DNA from: Deuterostichococcus epilithicus
Lineage: Eukaryota > Chlorophyta > Trebouxiophyceae > Prasiolales > Stichococcaceae
Direction: 5' to 3'
DNA: 64,000 nucleotides
Assembly: GCA_033439295.1 (NCBI GenBank)
Contig: JAVTLE010000008.1
Coordinates: forward strand, 1,736,001-1,800,000
How positions within the stretch are numbered: position 1 is the stretch's first letter; each line of letters begins with the position of its first letter. Both the position numbers and the translations under genes were made by a program. The notes under the pieces are model-generated. The model was not told the origin of the DNA. It made no database searches and saw nothing but the letters and a program-made list of their open reading frames with translations. Shown in pieces: positions 39,153 through 52,135 of this stretch.

Positions 39153-40246
39153 GAGTGCGAGCGCCGCCGTGAGCGCTCAAGTGGTTTGAGTTCTGTCAGC
39201 CGCGCCGAGACCGCTGCAGACGCCCGACCACCGCTGAAGACCCTGATGACTAGGAAAGACCTGCTGTCCCTCTGTACGTTCAAGCTGCCGCTACCTGGGC
39301 AGACACGGTTTGCTCACGGTGATGGCCAGGCCGCAGATTGGACGAGCCAAGGAGAGAGCGACTGCCGTCCCCCTGAATTGTGCTCACACTTCCTCTTCGG
39401 TTCAACACGTACTCTAGGGCGGCTTGGTGTGATCGTATCAGAAGGCAGTCAGCAGTCCGAGCAACACAGAGTCTTCGAAATTCTGACAAGACGCATTAAT
39501 CCTCGAGCTTTGCTTTTGAGATCTAGCTAATGCGAAGTGACTCGGTGACAAAACAGCGCTGCTGCTGGCTGCAGTGCTGCTGCGCAAAACGCTCTTCCGT
39601 CCCAGGGGTGCAAGATGGGCATGAGCTGGCAGCAGCTTGCCTCGCGTGCCCCAGTGCATGCATTCGCTCGCGGCTGGTCTGGAGCATCAGAGGTGCGTTG
39701 CCAGCGAGGAGCGTGATCTTCGCATCATCTGTGCAGCGGTGATCCGGTGTCATTTTCGCTTCCAGCAGGAGACTGTGTGTTGTGCACGGGACCTCGCAGC
39801 TTGCTATCGAGCACCCTGTCTACTTCACGGTGTCGGCAGCGAGGTTTGATCGAGAACTTCAACGGTTCAAGATCGTTATCGGTCGCACAAACACCACACG
39901 CGTGCTGAATTTGAGTCAGCTGAGCCAACCAGGGGCCATCCCGAGGCACACCACTCTGTTGTTGTTTAACTCGCAATCGAATGAACTAGAGCTCGTGCGC
40001 CTGAGCAATCTGGCAGTGACTAGGTCAGCACCTCACCTAGCTGCTGTCCACACGGCGCCAGCAGCAGCTGTCACCGTCTGCGGATTGCACCAGCCGGTCC
40101 CTCGTATGGCAGGCAACTCTCGGAGCTTTGTCAGATCGCTGCAACCGCAGCCAATTGCGATGCGTGACGAGCACTGTGCAACAGCCGCTCTGAGTGCACT
40201 CCGGTGCCGTAATTCGTGAGCGCGTCTCAGCGTGCGCACTGTCGGC
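39153..40246. other. Divergent intergenic region
   Basis: Lies between the starts of the Aha1-type gene (minus) and VPS54 (plus). A reading frame at 39782-40219 looks protein-like in part, but has no family match or splice context that I can support. Both promoters should be here. Confidence 0.4.
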
Positions 40247-43200
40247 ATGTCGGGCCGCCACAGCCGGCAGAACTCGCTCTCCGAGCGGCGGGGCTCCCTG
40301 CCGCATGTCAAGACAGGCGGTGGCAGCAGCGGCCCGCCATCGCCGCGGCGCTTGACCGTCACGCCCCGCGATGCCCACCTGGGCGCGCAGCTGCAGGCGT
40401 GCCTGCAGCAGCTTGTATCCACTTTCGAGTGTTGCACGATTGTGCCATATCACAGCTCTTGCTATGACATGGTCAGTGTGTGCAGCTGCAAGCAGGCCCA
40501 CAGTGGCATATGTCATGGTCCGAATCTGTCGAACTTGTGTCAGTGGTCAGAAAGCCTGGTACTGGGCATTGCAAAAGTTTAGCACAGGCCAATGCCCATT
40601 GCGACGCCCAGCTGTTACGTCCACTCCGACAGGGCATCGTGCCGCTGCTGAACAACCCGCGCGACCCGGCCGCCAGCTGGTTCCCCAACCCCTTTGGCGG
40701 CGAGGCCTTCCCGGAGACGCCGCCGCCGCTGGCGCCCGGCCTGCTGCCCGATGTTGACATCAGGCAGTTCCGCAACTATCTGGGCCGGCAGGCTGTCGCA
40801 TACGAGCACTTTCAGGCGGCGCGCGCTGACGGCGCCGCTAGTGCAAAGCTCAACGCGGCGTCAGGTGGGCGGCCGCCCTCAGAGAGTCCTGGCTCGTGTC
40901 ACAGATGGTCACAAATGGCTGGGCTTGCACAGCGAGACTGTGACTGCTTGATCATAAATCCTGCACCTGCATGCCTGACTGTGTTCTGCTGCACACAGTG
41001 GCGCTGACGACCAAATGCGCAACGAACCACCCAGCCTCTTGCAAGTGTTACGTTCCAGCTCCTGCTTTGCACTGCAGACGGCGGCGGGCATGGCGAGGGC
41101 CTGGTGCGGGCCATGCGCAAAGTGCCCGCGCTGTTCTTCCAAGATCGCTTCTCGCTCTCCAGGTCTGTCGACTTCGGACGCCTGTGCGCAAAGATGGAGA
41201 ATTTTTCTGCGGAGAATGCTTCCCAGCGCACTTCTGGCGCTGTTGTTCGTGCTCGTCGAGTCCGTCCCTCCAATGGCAAGCCCACGAAACAGCGGGGGAG
41301 CTTGATGCTGGAAGGGCACCACAGCGGGATACATGCACGGGTGTTGAGGCTGGCGATCCGGCTGCTGCAGTGGGTGAGTCAGAGCTCAATTGCATTGCAA
41401 CCTTTCTCGAATGGCGTCGGTGATGCGTGCAGGCCGGACACGTGGGAGGATGTGGCACCCAGCGACACGGAGGACCAGCGCACCGAGGCGCTCGACCAGC
41501 TCTCCGCCCACCTGGTGCGGCGCCGCAGGAGCCCCCACTGCCAGCGCTGCCTGCATGCACAGCCACGCTGTCTTGCGGCTCTGCCTTGACAATGCAACTT
41601 CTGATCTGCTGACTCGAGGCGCCTGGCGACGCAATGCTGTTCGAGGGTTGGACCGCCGCCGCCTCGCGACAAGAGCTGCTGACATCGGTCCGTCTCGTCG
41701 TACTGCAAGCCCCCTGTGCGATGTCCGGGCTCGTGTGCGGCACATGGTGCAGGGCACCTGCTGGAGGAGCCCAGCACCGAGCGGGGAAATGTGATTCTCA
41801 GCGGGGGTCAGCGATGATTTTTCAACACCCTAACTCTAAGGTGTACCGTGTGCAGGATGTGGTTGAGGTGCACCTGCTGGCGGAGATCAGCGCCAAGCGG
41901 GAAAACTTCTTCGAGGCGGCCGGCGTGCTGGCGGACCTGCGCGCCTCGCTGCGGGACACCTACCACACTGTCACTGCCCTGCGCCAGCACGTGAGGCGCC
42001 GCGTCATGCACCGACCTCAACTGGATCCCATGTCCGATCTGACATGCGTGACCGGCAGCGTGCCCATGGCGGGCGAAAGCGCCCATGCCTGAGGGCCTGT
42101 GACGGGCGGTGCCGTCCATCCGCAGCAGTGAATTTGCACACGGCTCTGGCGCAGTGACTGGAAGTATTCACATAGCTGCGATGGCGAAGGTGAAGGTCCG
42201 AACACACACGTCCCGCAGGTGAGCGCCATGGAGGGCGAGGCGGGCGAGGCGGTGGCGCAGCTGGCGCGGCTGACCACGCGGCGCGACAACCTGGCTGCCC
42301 TGGTCGACCGGCTGTCGGTTCTGGATGGCCTGTCCGCTGGCGCTGCGGCGCTGGGCCTCTTGCTGCAGGTCCGCCGACCGGCTCTTTCCGGCTGTGGACC
42401 GGCCTTGTGTAGCGGGCTTTGCACTGGATCACTGCGCGGTTCGCGGCGGGGATTGGCACGGTGCCAGCTATTGTCCGATGCCGTGAGCTCGGCTGGTGAA
42501 ACTTCCGAACCAAGTCGACGGCCAGGCGCACGCTGCAGGGCGTGGCTGACGGCTGCACACCCTTGGGGCTGTAAAACAAGTTCTGCAGACGTGGCTGGAT
42601 GGTCGCCATGCTGAATGCTGTTTTATCTGCTTCTGACAAAGGGCGGCGACTATGGCGCGGCGTTGGACGTGCTGGCGGACCTGCAGTCGGGCCTGGCGGG
42701 TGACCCGCTGCATGGGCTCGCCTGCTTCCGGTGAGCAATCTCACCAGCACAGGGTCAGGCTCGAGATGGTGCTCAAGGCCATGGCATTAGGGAGGACGGT
42801 GGTGACAGGACTGCCATGTACCTAGCGCTCATATCATCAGGTCCAAGGCATACATCTGAATGCAACTCGGGTGCCCGCTGCAGGCATCTGCCGGACCAGA
42901 TCGCAGAGGCGGGCGCCAGCATGAACGAGCTTATCACCGCCGACTTCCTGCACGCGGTGGCCTTTGTCGGCCTGGACGCCGCGGCGGACGATGTGCTTGC
43001 CGCCATGCGCCGCGCGCGCCGCTCCGGCGCCTGCACCACTGCAGGTGCCCACACCCCCTTCCCCCTCCCCAGGGCGGTGTCGTGCAGACTGCAACGACTC
43101 ATGGCCCCATGATTGGCGTGCTGCGTCCAGAGTGCCTGCTGGTCGCTCTGCGGTCAGTTTCCTGCCTGTCAGCAAATGAACCTGCGCTCCATACTTTTGC

Positions 43201-46200
43201 AACGATCAGATGCAGTCAGTCCTTGACTGGTAGCTGAATATCAGAGAGCGGAGCCAATCAGTCGGAGTCACCTTGATGCGTCACCCGTTCCCCGTCGCCC
43301 CCTGCGCAGAGGGCGCGCTCGCCGCTTTTGCGGAGGCGGGCATCATGGCGCCGCCGGAGGGGGAGCAGAAGGAGGCAGCGGACGAGGAGCTCGCGGGCCT
43401 GGTGGCCTGCCTGCGGCGCACCGGGCAGCTGAGCGAGGCGCTGGCAGCGGCACGCGACGCCGCTGCGTCCGAGGTCAAGCAGGCCATCAGGCGCGGCGAC
43501 CCTCCACTGCCTCCTCGCGGCCCCGCTCCGCACAGGCCGTGCATCGAGTCTGACGATGGCTGTGCATTTCACTGGCAGATGTGCTGCTGCTGGTGCAGCA
43601 GGGGGATGCCGCGCTCCACAACCAGCCCCGAGAAGTGAAGTTCGCCAGCCCATGGATCTGGTTCAGGCGCTCATCTGCGCCAGAACTCTGTCGAGCAGGG
43701 AGGTGGTGGAGCGCGGGCTGCCGGTGCTGCTGGGCCAGGAGGCTCGCCCCAACGCGCCGCTGGCGGAGCAGCTGCAGGCGCTGTCGCCGCCCGACGCGCT
43801 TGCGCTGCTGGCCGCGGTGCACGCCGCCACCCGCGCCTGCCTGACGCACCGCTGCAGGTGCGCTGCGGCTGGCGTCGCACCATCCAGCAAGCTGTCGTGC
43901 TGCCTGGCTTGTGGAGGGGTGCTACTCAGGCCGGCAGATGGCACCAGCCGCCTGGTCATGTCCTGTAGGCGTCGGGCCGTCGCTGGCAGGCATGCCAGCC
44001 AGCAGCAATCAGGCGCGCTATCAGCGGGCCGAACTGTCACTTCAGAGTCTGCAACTCGTTGACGTGTGCTGATGCGTCGCTAGGGTGCGGACAGCAGTGG
44101 GGGAGGCGCTGCGGGCGGCCCGCGTACAGCGGGCGAACATCACCGCGGCGCTCGTCGGCGCAGTGGAGGCGCTGCAGTCGGTCTCGGACGCTGCGCAGGG
44201 CCGCTGGGTTAAGCTCCTGGGCGCCAGGTGGGTCTGCCTCGGCGGCATGGTTCGACAGCACCAGTTCCAGGCTGCTCTGCATATCATTTCCCGTGGTTTC
44301 ACGTGCTGTCATGCCACAGGTGTGCTCGGCAGACTGCATGGTAGCTTTAAGAGTCGCAGTGTAGTGGGGATGTGAGTTTACAACATCCACTACCTGCGTC
44401 ACCCCATGCTGTTGATAGGTGCGCGGACAGCGGCGCTAAGAATGCGGCAGCGTCTATGGGAATTGGTGGGGGATGGCAGCGCTGCGGGAGCTGGCGGTGT
44501 GGATCGCCCCTTTTGCGCTGTAGAGTGTCACAGCCGAAACACACCATCGAACGCTGTGCAGGGGCAGTGTCCACGCGAAGCTGCAGCTGGGGGAGCTGCG
44601 GGAGGTGCTGGCGGTGTCGGACGCCCTCGCGGCACTCGCCGAGGCGCACGGAGTGCGGCCGGCCGCCGGCCTGCGGGCGGCACTGCAGCAGCAGTGCCGC
44701 GCGTGGCTCGACGCGCTGCATGCCCGCACCATGTCACGTCTGAACGGTGCGTCGGCAGCCGCATTGCCTGGACGTCAACGCGTTCTCGTGGGTATGCGTT
44801 CACCCTGCTGCTAGTGATGCGACAGGGTTTCCCAGCCGGTCACTCCTGTGGCTGGTGCACACATTGCGCTGCACATGGCTTCCTGACCTGGGCGGGTGAC
44901 AAACGCTTGCGCTGTCGCACGCTACAGGGCTACTGGACAGGGAAACCTGGGCGGCGGCGACGGTCACCGCCGATGTGCAGGCCATCGTGGACGGCCTGGC
45001 GGCGCGGGCGCCGGCGGATGCTCGCTCGCCGGGCGGCAAGGGCGGCGGCGGCGCGGCAGCGGGCAGCCCTCCCCAGCAGGCGGCCAACGGCCACGGCGGC
45101 GGGGCGGCTGCGGACACTGCCAAGGGCCGCCCCGGCGACCGGCTGCGCATCGGCGCCGAGGCCTTCTGCATGGTCAGTGCCGGCCATCGCCTCTCCACCG
45201 AGTGCTCCGCTTCTCGAAAGGCTGGCCCACTCGCCACTCAGAAGTCAGCCACACCCCGGGGCTTCCTGCGGGTCCCAGATGGGACTCGAGCCTGGTCACT
45301 GATGCTACATAATCCGGGAAATGTCGCAGGTGGGCGTGGGGCTGGATGCGGTGCGGCTGGTGGCGGCCTATCTGAGCTTCCAGGCGGAGGTGCCTGCCTT
45401 CTCCGGCGAGGTCGCCCGTCGCGTCGTCGAGCTGCTACAGGTGCCAGCATGCACAGCGCAGCATGAATGGCATGCCAATCAAGTGTGTTTCGTGCCAGTC
45501 CTCCTCCCCCACCGCTGTCTGGCCTACGACAGCATGTGGGATCTCCTTGTCAGGTATCAGAGCCTCTCAAACGAGTCAGACGCAACTGGCTCTTGAGGAC
45601 GCCGACGCGTGTGCCGTCAGCATGTCATTGTGTTGCCGTCGCGTCCCTTGCAGGTGTTCAACTCGCGCATGTGCCAGCTGGTTCTGGGCGCGGGGGCCAT
45701 GGCGGCCGCAGGGCTGCGCTCCATAACCGCCAAGCACCTGGCGCTGAGCGCGCAGGCGGCGGGCGCCCTCATTGCGCTGCACCCCCTGCTGCGCGGCGCG
45801 CTCGCCGCGCCCGTGCCGCACGCCCGCCGCGCCCTGCTGTCGCCCGACTTCGACCGCCTGCTGCAGGTCTGCAGCTGCCCCACCAGCCTGTCCAGCTGCT
45901 GTCCTGTCCACACATGCTCGGCTTTTGCACTGCATCGTGGCAGCCGGCGTCACAGACTCGATCGCATGGCAGCTGGTTCGAGCGAGCCGCCATGAGGCCG
46001 TGTCGTGCCAGGCCCCGGACCCTTCCATGCTGAAGCTCTCTCTGTTTGCCGATGCACGATGCAAAGCAAACGTGCGCTGCTGGTGCTCGGGCAGGACCTG
46101 ACGGTGCACCGGGCGGAGGTGCACAGCAAGCTGGTGGGCATCATGCGGGAGCGCCTCAACGCGTCGCTCAAGGGGCTGCCGGCGGCGGCGGATGCCTGGG

Positions 46201-48511
46201 CTTCGGGCAAGGCGCCGCCCGCCGGCGCGCCGCTGCCGCCCGCGTCGCCTTTTGCGGCCTCCAACGCCAAGCAGCTGCGCATCCTCAGCCAGGTGCGGGC
46301 TGGCGGCGCGGCCCTCCTGCATCATTACTGGATACTGTCTGAGTATCTTATTGGAAGCAGTGTGCGTGAAGCCCCTGAGCCTTGGGCAGCCAACCAGCAC
46401 CCTTGGACGGTGCGGTGGCCAGTGCAAGCGCTGCAAGCCGCTGGTCGAGGCCAAGCACGAGCATGTACACCCCTGCCTGGCAGGCCACCCCTGGCGCCAT
46501 GCTGCCAGCACAACATCGCTTGTCCGCGGCGGCTGTTTCGTAGCGCCGCTGTCAGTAACTGCCAAGCCAACTCCTATTGACTCCAGACATTTCTGCAGCA
46601 CCGCCCACGAGCTGCCCGTGGCAGCGCAGGTGCTGGCGCCGCTGCTGGGGCCGTCCGAGCTGGCGTCCATATTCGGGCGCGTGGCTCAGGTGTTCGCCAA
46701 CTCTCTTGCCGACGCCTTCCAGCGCCTGCAGCCGCAGGTGCGGCCCCTGTCGACACACCCCCGCCAAGCCCGGGCTCTGGAGTGTCGCCCCCTCTCGCCT
46801 CAACATGGAGCTCCGTGCCATCAAGAGGACCTTGTGCAGGGCTACGAAGACGTTTGCATTCGTGCGGCTCCCCTGATTAGGCCGTTCCAACTGGAACTCC
46901 CTCACCTCGGAGGTCACATGTGGTGCCGGCGCGCAGGGCACGGCATGGCGGGCGCAGGCGACGGCAGACATCGCCGCGCTGCTGGCGGCGCTGCAGTCGC
47001 TGCCGCAGGGCGGCACCGCAGGGCGCGTCGCCGCCCTGGCGCCGCTGTCCAGCCTGCTGGCGCCCGGAGCGCCCTTCTCTGTGCAGCAGGTGCCGGCGTC
47101 GCAGCAGAAGTCGCCACCTGCGTCGCCGCCCCGGGCCGCGGCGCCGGCTGCTGGTGCCGCCGCTGGCGCGCAGCCCCTGGCTGCCAGGGACAGTCCCCGG
47201 GACAGCCCCCGGCAGCCGCAGCGCAGCATCATGGACGAGGACGGCGCTGCGACCGCAGCGGCGGCAACAGCAGAGGCGGCGCCTGCAGAGCCGCCGCCGG
47301 CGGTGGCAGCAGAGCCATCGCTCGACCACCCCCTCCAGCTGCCCAATGGCTCAGCGGCAAGCCAGGGGCAGCCGCAGCAGCAGGAGGGGCAGCGAGGGGC
47401 AGATGTGGCGGAGGCGCCAGGCGGGCCCCTGCCGCACCCTGCCGAGCAGGCCTTAGCGGCTCCGGATAGCAGCGCTCCTCCGGCGTCGCCAGCAGACGCA
47501 CAGGACGAAGCTGCCTCGATGGCAGAGCATCCCGCCGCGGAGGCGGCGTCGGATGCTGGGCAGCAGGAGGAGGTGCTGGCAGAGGTCCCCGAGGGGCCGG
47601 TGGCAGTTATGCCGGGGGACGCGGCGCCTGCGACACCGCAGCTGGCAAGCGGCCCCGCGGCGCCGGAGGCAGATGCGGCCGATGTGGCCACAGCGACTGA
47701 TGCTGCGGCAGAATCGGGGGCAGAGGCGGCAGAGTCGGATGCGGCAGTGGCGGCGGCGGCCGCCGACGTGCTGGATGGCGGCCTGGACACAGCCTCTGAT
47801 GATGAAGGGGGCGCTGCCCAGCCGGCCGCCGTGGCAACCGCCGCAGAGGGTGCAGAGGCCGGCGCACCGCATGATGCAGACGCTGCCGCACCGCAGCCTG
47901 ATGACGCAGAGGCTGCCACGCCGCAGCCTGATGACGTGGAGTCCTGCGCGCCGCAGTCCGGGGCGGATGCTGCTGAGTCGCTCGTGACTCTTGACCAGCC
48001 ACAGTCAGATGCAGACGCCGCCGCGGAGGCGGCCAATGCAGCTGCGAACAAGACTGGGGAGGCTCATGACATGCCGTCTGCGGACCTGCTCCCAGCCGTG
48101 GTTGCCTCGGCAAAGGAGCTGCAACCGCAGCAGCACGAAGAGGGACCTGCAGAGTCTGGCGGCCTCGCTGATGAGGGCGTCCACACCGCCGAGGCGGGCG
48201 CCGCAATGGCTGACGATGTTGCGCCACAGAGCCAAAAGGAAAGCGCAGAGGCGGCCGATGATGGGCCGGCTGCGCCCACGGATGATGCAGGGCCAAAACC
48301 TGCGCGCGCTGCGGCCGCCCCGCTTGCGGCAGCAGAGGCGGCGGCGGAGGCGCCAGTGGCGGATGCGATCAGCCCGGACGCTGAGCAGGTTGCAGCGCCA
48401 CAGGACCTCAATGCACAGCTGAGGGAGGAGGCGCCGCTGTCGCGTCTCCTTGCGGAGGGTGGCGCCGGTGATTCGGTGTTGCGGGCGGACCCGGGGGACA
48501 GCCTGCTGTGA
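40247..48511 (+). CDS. VPS54: VPS54, subunit of the GARP tethering complex, with long acidic/Ala-rich tail
   Basis: Part of the GARP complex that tethers endosome-derived vesicles at the trans-Golgi. Exon 1 is 40247-40414 (SLSERRGSLPHVKTG), followed in phase by 40633-40863 (GIVPLLNNPRDPAASWFPNP, the Vps54 N-terminal region). Next are VPALFFQDRFSLS (41075-41160), TEALDQLSAHL (to 41514), the family core DVVEVHLLAEISAKRENFFE (from 41855), and helical-rod exons near 42220, 42639, 42883, 43308, 43652, 44084, 44575, 44927, 45330 and 45654. The C-terminal domain is RAEVHSKLVGIMRERLNASL (46098-46291) and VLAPLLGPSELASIFGRVAQ (46631-46736). The last exon (46941-48511) continues for about 520 residues of low-complexity Ala/Glu/Asp/Pro sequence, including a 30-bp duplicated unit at 47882-47941. 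Total is about 1,400 residues, longer than usual for the family because of this tail. Minor exon edges are approximate. Confidence 0.88.
41745..41902 (+). repeat. VPS54 core exon start with a copy in the upstream intron
   Basis: 41745-41787 and 41860-41902 align with about 35 of 43 bases identical, offset 115. The real exon reads VEVHLLAEISAKREN. The ghost, with a frame change, reads HLLEEPSTERGN. Confidence 0.85.
44476..44632 (+). repeat. VPS54 rod exon with a copy in the upstream intron
   Basis: 44476-44515 resembles 44590-44632, offset about 114-117. Both carry GCTGCGGGAG, CTGGCGGTGT and GCCC in order. The real exon reads LRELREVLAVSDALAAL-like sequence; the ghost reads LRELAVWIAPF. Confidence 0.75.
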
Positions 48512-49168
48512 GGCTCGCTTGTGGAACCACCCCGCCATTTCCAGACATGCCCTGTCATTTGCTGTTTGAGTATCAGGCCTGTGACGTGCTGGGCGCTGTT
48601 GATGCACCTGCAACATCTGGACAGTGCTGTCGAGGCCCTTTGAACTTGCAAGTGAGATGGACAGACTTGACGATGGCTTTCACCAAGCACTGCCTCCTTG
48701 AAGCATTGCTGGTGCTGTGCCGCCATGTCTGCATCTGCAATGCATGCCAGCATACGCAGGATGCCTTCAATGCTAGATTTTGTACCTTGCAAAGGTCATT
48801 GATCGTCCAAAACACTCAGGAAGCTTGACTTCCCGTTTGCAACCTGTGGAGCAAAGACCTGCACCCTACGACCTTCCTGAGTGAGGCAAACCCGATTTAC
48901 AAGGCCCGAGGTGTCGAAAAATCCGCGAGCCGCAAATGCTGAAACAGCTTCGGACCTGCCACAGCGCGGTGCGAACAAGCAGATGTTTCCGAGAGCACAG
49001 CTATTTCTGCACCAGCCGTTGCCTTGGTAGCGTCAGCATGGCGTGCCATCTGGTCCATTCTGCGCATGCCGCCCCGGAGCTTCGAGCGAGCCTTGCCAGC
49101 ACCGAGCCTGAAGCGTTGCACTGAAGACGCCCCGGCCCGTGAAATCCGGGCTGCTTAGACTCTACGCC
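48512..49168. other. Convergent intergenic region
   Basis: Between the stop codons of VPS54 (plus) and the aminotransferase (minus). No gene, RNA or repeat was recognised. Confidence 0.5.
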
Positions 49169-51701
49169 TTAGAGGGCTTGCAGAGCGGCCTGCAGCGCGT
49201 CGGTGTGCTCCGGCTTGCCGACGGAGATACGGACGTACATGGACAGCTCCGGCTTGGAGTAATAGCGCACCATGATGCCCGATGCTGCCAGCGCCTCCTT
49301 CACCCCCTTTGCTGTATGCTTCTCCCCTGTCACCTGCCGACCACACAGGTTCCCCCGAGTCAGGGAGGCTGCAGTTCGTCTGGACCCAGCGACAGCACCC
49401 AGCCTGCTGCGGCACGCAGGCATCTGGCGGGCGCACACCTTGCTGAGGATGTAGTTGGCCTGGGAGGGGTACGGCTCCAGGAAGTCGAACTCCTGCAGCA
49501 CGCCGAACAGCCGTTCCCGCTCCGCCATCAGCGCCCCCCGCACCTGCGGACGCAACACTGACGGGCTCAGGCAGCTCATTTAAAGAGCGGGTCGAAGAAA
49601 TTCGTCGAGTGGATAGCAGGCGATCACGGAGCAGTTTCCGCCATAAGGCGGACTCTCAGCGACGAAAACGGGTGAGATCGGCGCTCTGCATCAACGCAGG
49701 GCCGGGTGACGACATCCTGCAGGGTCCAGCGATGGCAGCAAGACTGTGCCAGCTCATTGCGGGCGGTGCCGTCCCACCTTGTCCAAGTATGCCGGGTTGC
49801 TCAGCGCCGCCCGTGCCGCCGCCTCCGAGGCAACTGACACGTTGTACGGCTGCTTGGCGCGCCAGAGGTACTCGATGATGCCGCTGGGAAAAGCGCCATA
49901 GCCCACCCTGATGCCTGCGACACATCAAGGCGTCTGTCGGAGGTAGGGCGCCAGGACAGGCAGGAGCCGCAGCCTTGCTTGTCTGCGCTTCGTCTGCTCG
50001 TAAACCAAGCATCAAGCCCTGTTTCGAAAACCGTCTCAACAGCAAGCGACTGGTTCAGCACCTGCCAGGCCGGCGGACTTGGAAAAGGTGCGCAGGACTA
50101 TGAGATTGTTGTGGTCCAGCACCCAGGACAGGCGCGACGCCTCCGCGCTAAAGTCCACATATGCCTCGTCCAGCACCACCAGCACGGGCAGCGCGAGGCA
50201 CCGCAGCAGCTCCTCCTGGGGCAGAAGGTCGTGACAAAGGTTTTCTGTGGGATACTGGATGTTGGTTGGTAGGCGTGTTTCATGCCTCGTGTCATGACCA
50301 CCAGCACCGGCAGGCCCGGCTCCTGTAGCACATCCTCCGGCTCCAGCACAGCGCCACTCACACAGATCGCGGCAGGCGACCAGCGCTGAGAGGCCGACTG
50401 AGCGTCCAAGAGCGTCGCCACATCCCTGGTGTCAACGCTTCCTTTGCAATACGCGGATCGCCTCACCGGCATGCGACACCGCGGCCTCAAATGTGGTGGC
50501 CGTATCCATGGCACGCACCTCACTGATGATGCTGCCATCGGGGTTGTTGGGCGAAGTGAGGAACACAACCTTGGGCTTGTGTTCCCGCACCGCTGCCTCC
50601 ACACCTGCACATACCTCGAAGCTGCCGTTTCAACATTGCACCATCAATTGCACCATTTTGCTGCCAGGAGACATAGTCAGCAACCTGACGGCACCGGTGA
50701 GACAGGCGCACATGCACATTCATGCAATTCGATGCGCACATGCATGCAAGTATGTCGGCTGCTTTGCATGTTGGCTGCTGAAGAACCGGCCATCTGAGCA
50801 CGGCATCCGGCTGACAGACTCGCGGCCCGCACCGTCGACGTCCAGGCGGAAGCCGTCCAGCCGCGGCACGGTGATTACGCGCGCATCGTTGACGGCGGCA
50901 TCAAAGGCATACATGGTGAAGGTGGGCGGGCAGTCCACGATGGCGTCCCCCGGGTCCAGCACGCACCGCATCAGCAGGTCTATCAGCTCGTCGGCTCCAC
51001 AGCCCACCTGCAGTTTGCATAGGCTGTTGCAATCGCCAGGTGACGGGGGGCCGCACGTGGGAGGGGGAATGCATGGTATCCGGATCCCATGCAAAGATGA
51101 AGCAGAGCACATGCAGACGTCGACGAAAAGCCAGCGAGTTCGCATGCCAGGCCCGTCAGTGACTGTTGTGGCAAGTGACTGCTTCGATCAGGCGTTTCAG
51201 TCTGGGGGCTCAGGAAGCTTAGGAAGCTGCTGGCGCGCAGCGCGGACACCTTACCAGCAGGTTTTCGGCGGGCACGCCGACCGACTCGGACAGGTCCGCC
51301 CGCAGCGCGCGACTCTCAGGATCCGGGTAGATGTTAGGGAAGCTCAGCGAGCCAAGCGCCTGCAGCACCTCTGGCGGCGGCCCGTATGGGTTCTCATTCG
51401 CATCCAGCTTTATGATGTCTTTAGGGTCGCGGCCCAGCCGCTCCGATAGCACCTCGAACGGCTCTATGGGCGTGTACGGCGCCAGGCTGAGTAGGTGCGG
51501 GCGCAGGTAGGAGCGCGCCGCATCGCCGGCGGCCGCACCGGCGCCATTCTGCGACCTATCCGGCGCTGCCGTGGCGTCCATGCGGCAGCAGCGCTTCGCG
51601 GCTACGGGCCTGGACGCCAGGCAGGCGTCTGAGGCGGCGCCTACGCGGCTGCTGCCCAGCCGGCTCCGGAGCTGCAGCTGCATGCCGCGCAGGTGATGCA
51701 C
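49169..51701 (-). CDS. HISN6: Histidinol-phosphate aminotransferase, plastid-targeted
   Basis: PLP enzyme that converts imidazole-acetol phosphate to histidinol phosphate in histidine biosynthesis. Exon 1 (51701-51255) starts with a Ser/Arg/Ala-rich transit peptide of about 40-50 residues, then [20 protein letters not shown] and [18 protein letters not shown], the family start. Exon 2 (51007-50833) has [15 protein letters not shown] and [15 protein letters not shown]. Exon 3 (about 50607-50520) has [18 protein letters not shown]. Exon 4 (from 50215) has [20 protein letters not shown] and [13 protein letters not shown] with the PLP-binding Lys. Then come [20 protein letters not shown] (near 49916-49780), [20 protein letters not shown] and, in the last exon, [20 protein letters not shown] and GKPEHTD before the stop. 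All core motifs are present and the gene looks whole. Confidence 0.94.
50161..50343 (-). repeat. HISN6 exon 4 start with a copy in the upstream intron
   Basis: Plus 50161-50222 and 50282-50343, offset 121. Coding strand: the real exon gives [18 protein letters not shown]; the intronic copy gives [17 protein letters not shown]. Confidence 0.85.
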
Positions 51702-52135
51702 TGGAGTTGCTGGTCAGAGCCCGGGCCTTGAGCGGCTTCTCGGCCTGCAGCTGTGACGATCGATTGGCGCCCCGAGATGATGTCTCAATGGTCAATGCTG
51801 CAGTGCAGCGTGCACCAAGCATCTAGCTGCCGATGGCACGTGCATTGCACACAAGGGTCGGCAAGGGGGGGGCGGTGTGATGAGCAAAGCACCTGCTGCA
51901 CGCAGTCGGAGCAGTACTTGGCCCCTGCGCGGCACCACTTGATCGCGAATGCGTCACCTGGCCGCGCCTGCAGCACCCCCTCCGTACGCCACAGCCGCTC
52001 GTCCGACACCTAGCGTTGAACGCAGGCGGAAAGCCTGCGGTTTGCCTCAGCGCAGGCCCGCGCAGGGCGACGCTTCAAACAGCGCCGCAGGCAGCGATCA
52101 GCGGAATGCGGCTGGACTAGAGGCATCCTGCCGCG
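51702..52135. other. Divergent promoter region
   Basis: About 430 bases between the starts of HISN6 (minus) and the PP2C gene (plus). No other feature seen. Confidence 0.5.

Noticed and set aside
46552-48051. A 499-residue open frame opposite the VPS54 tail
   Set aside because: It is the reverse-strand shadow of a repetitive, GC-rich coding exon. Its own composition is Ala/Ser low complexity with no family features.
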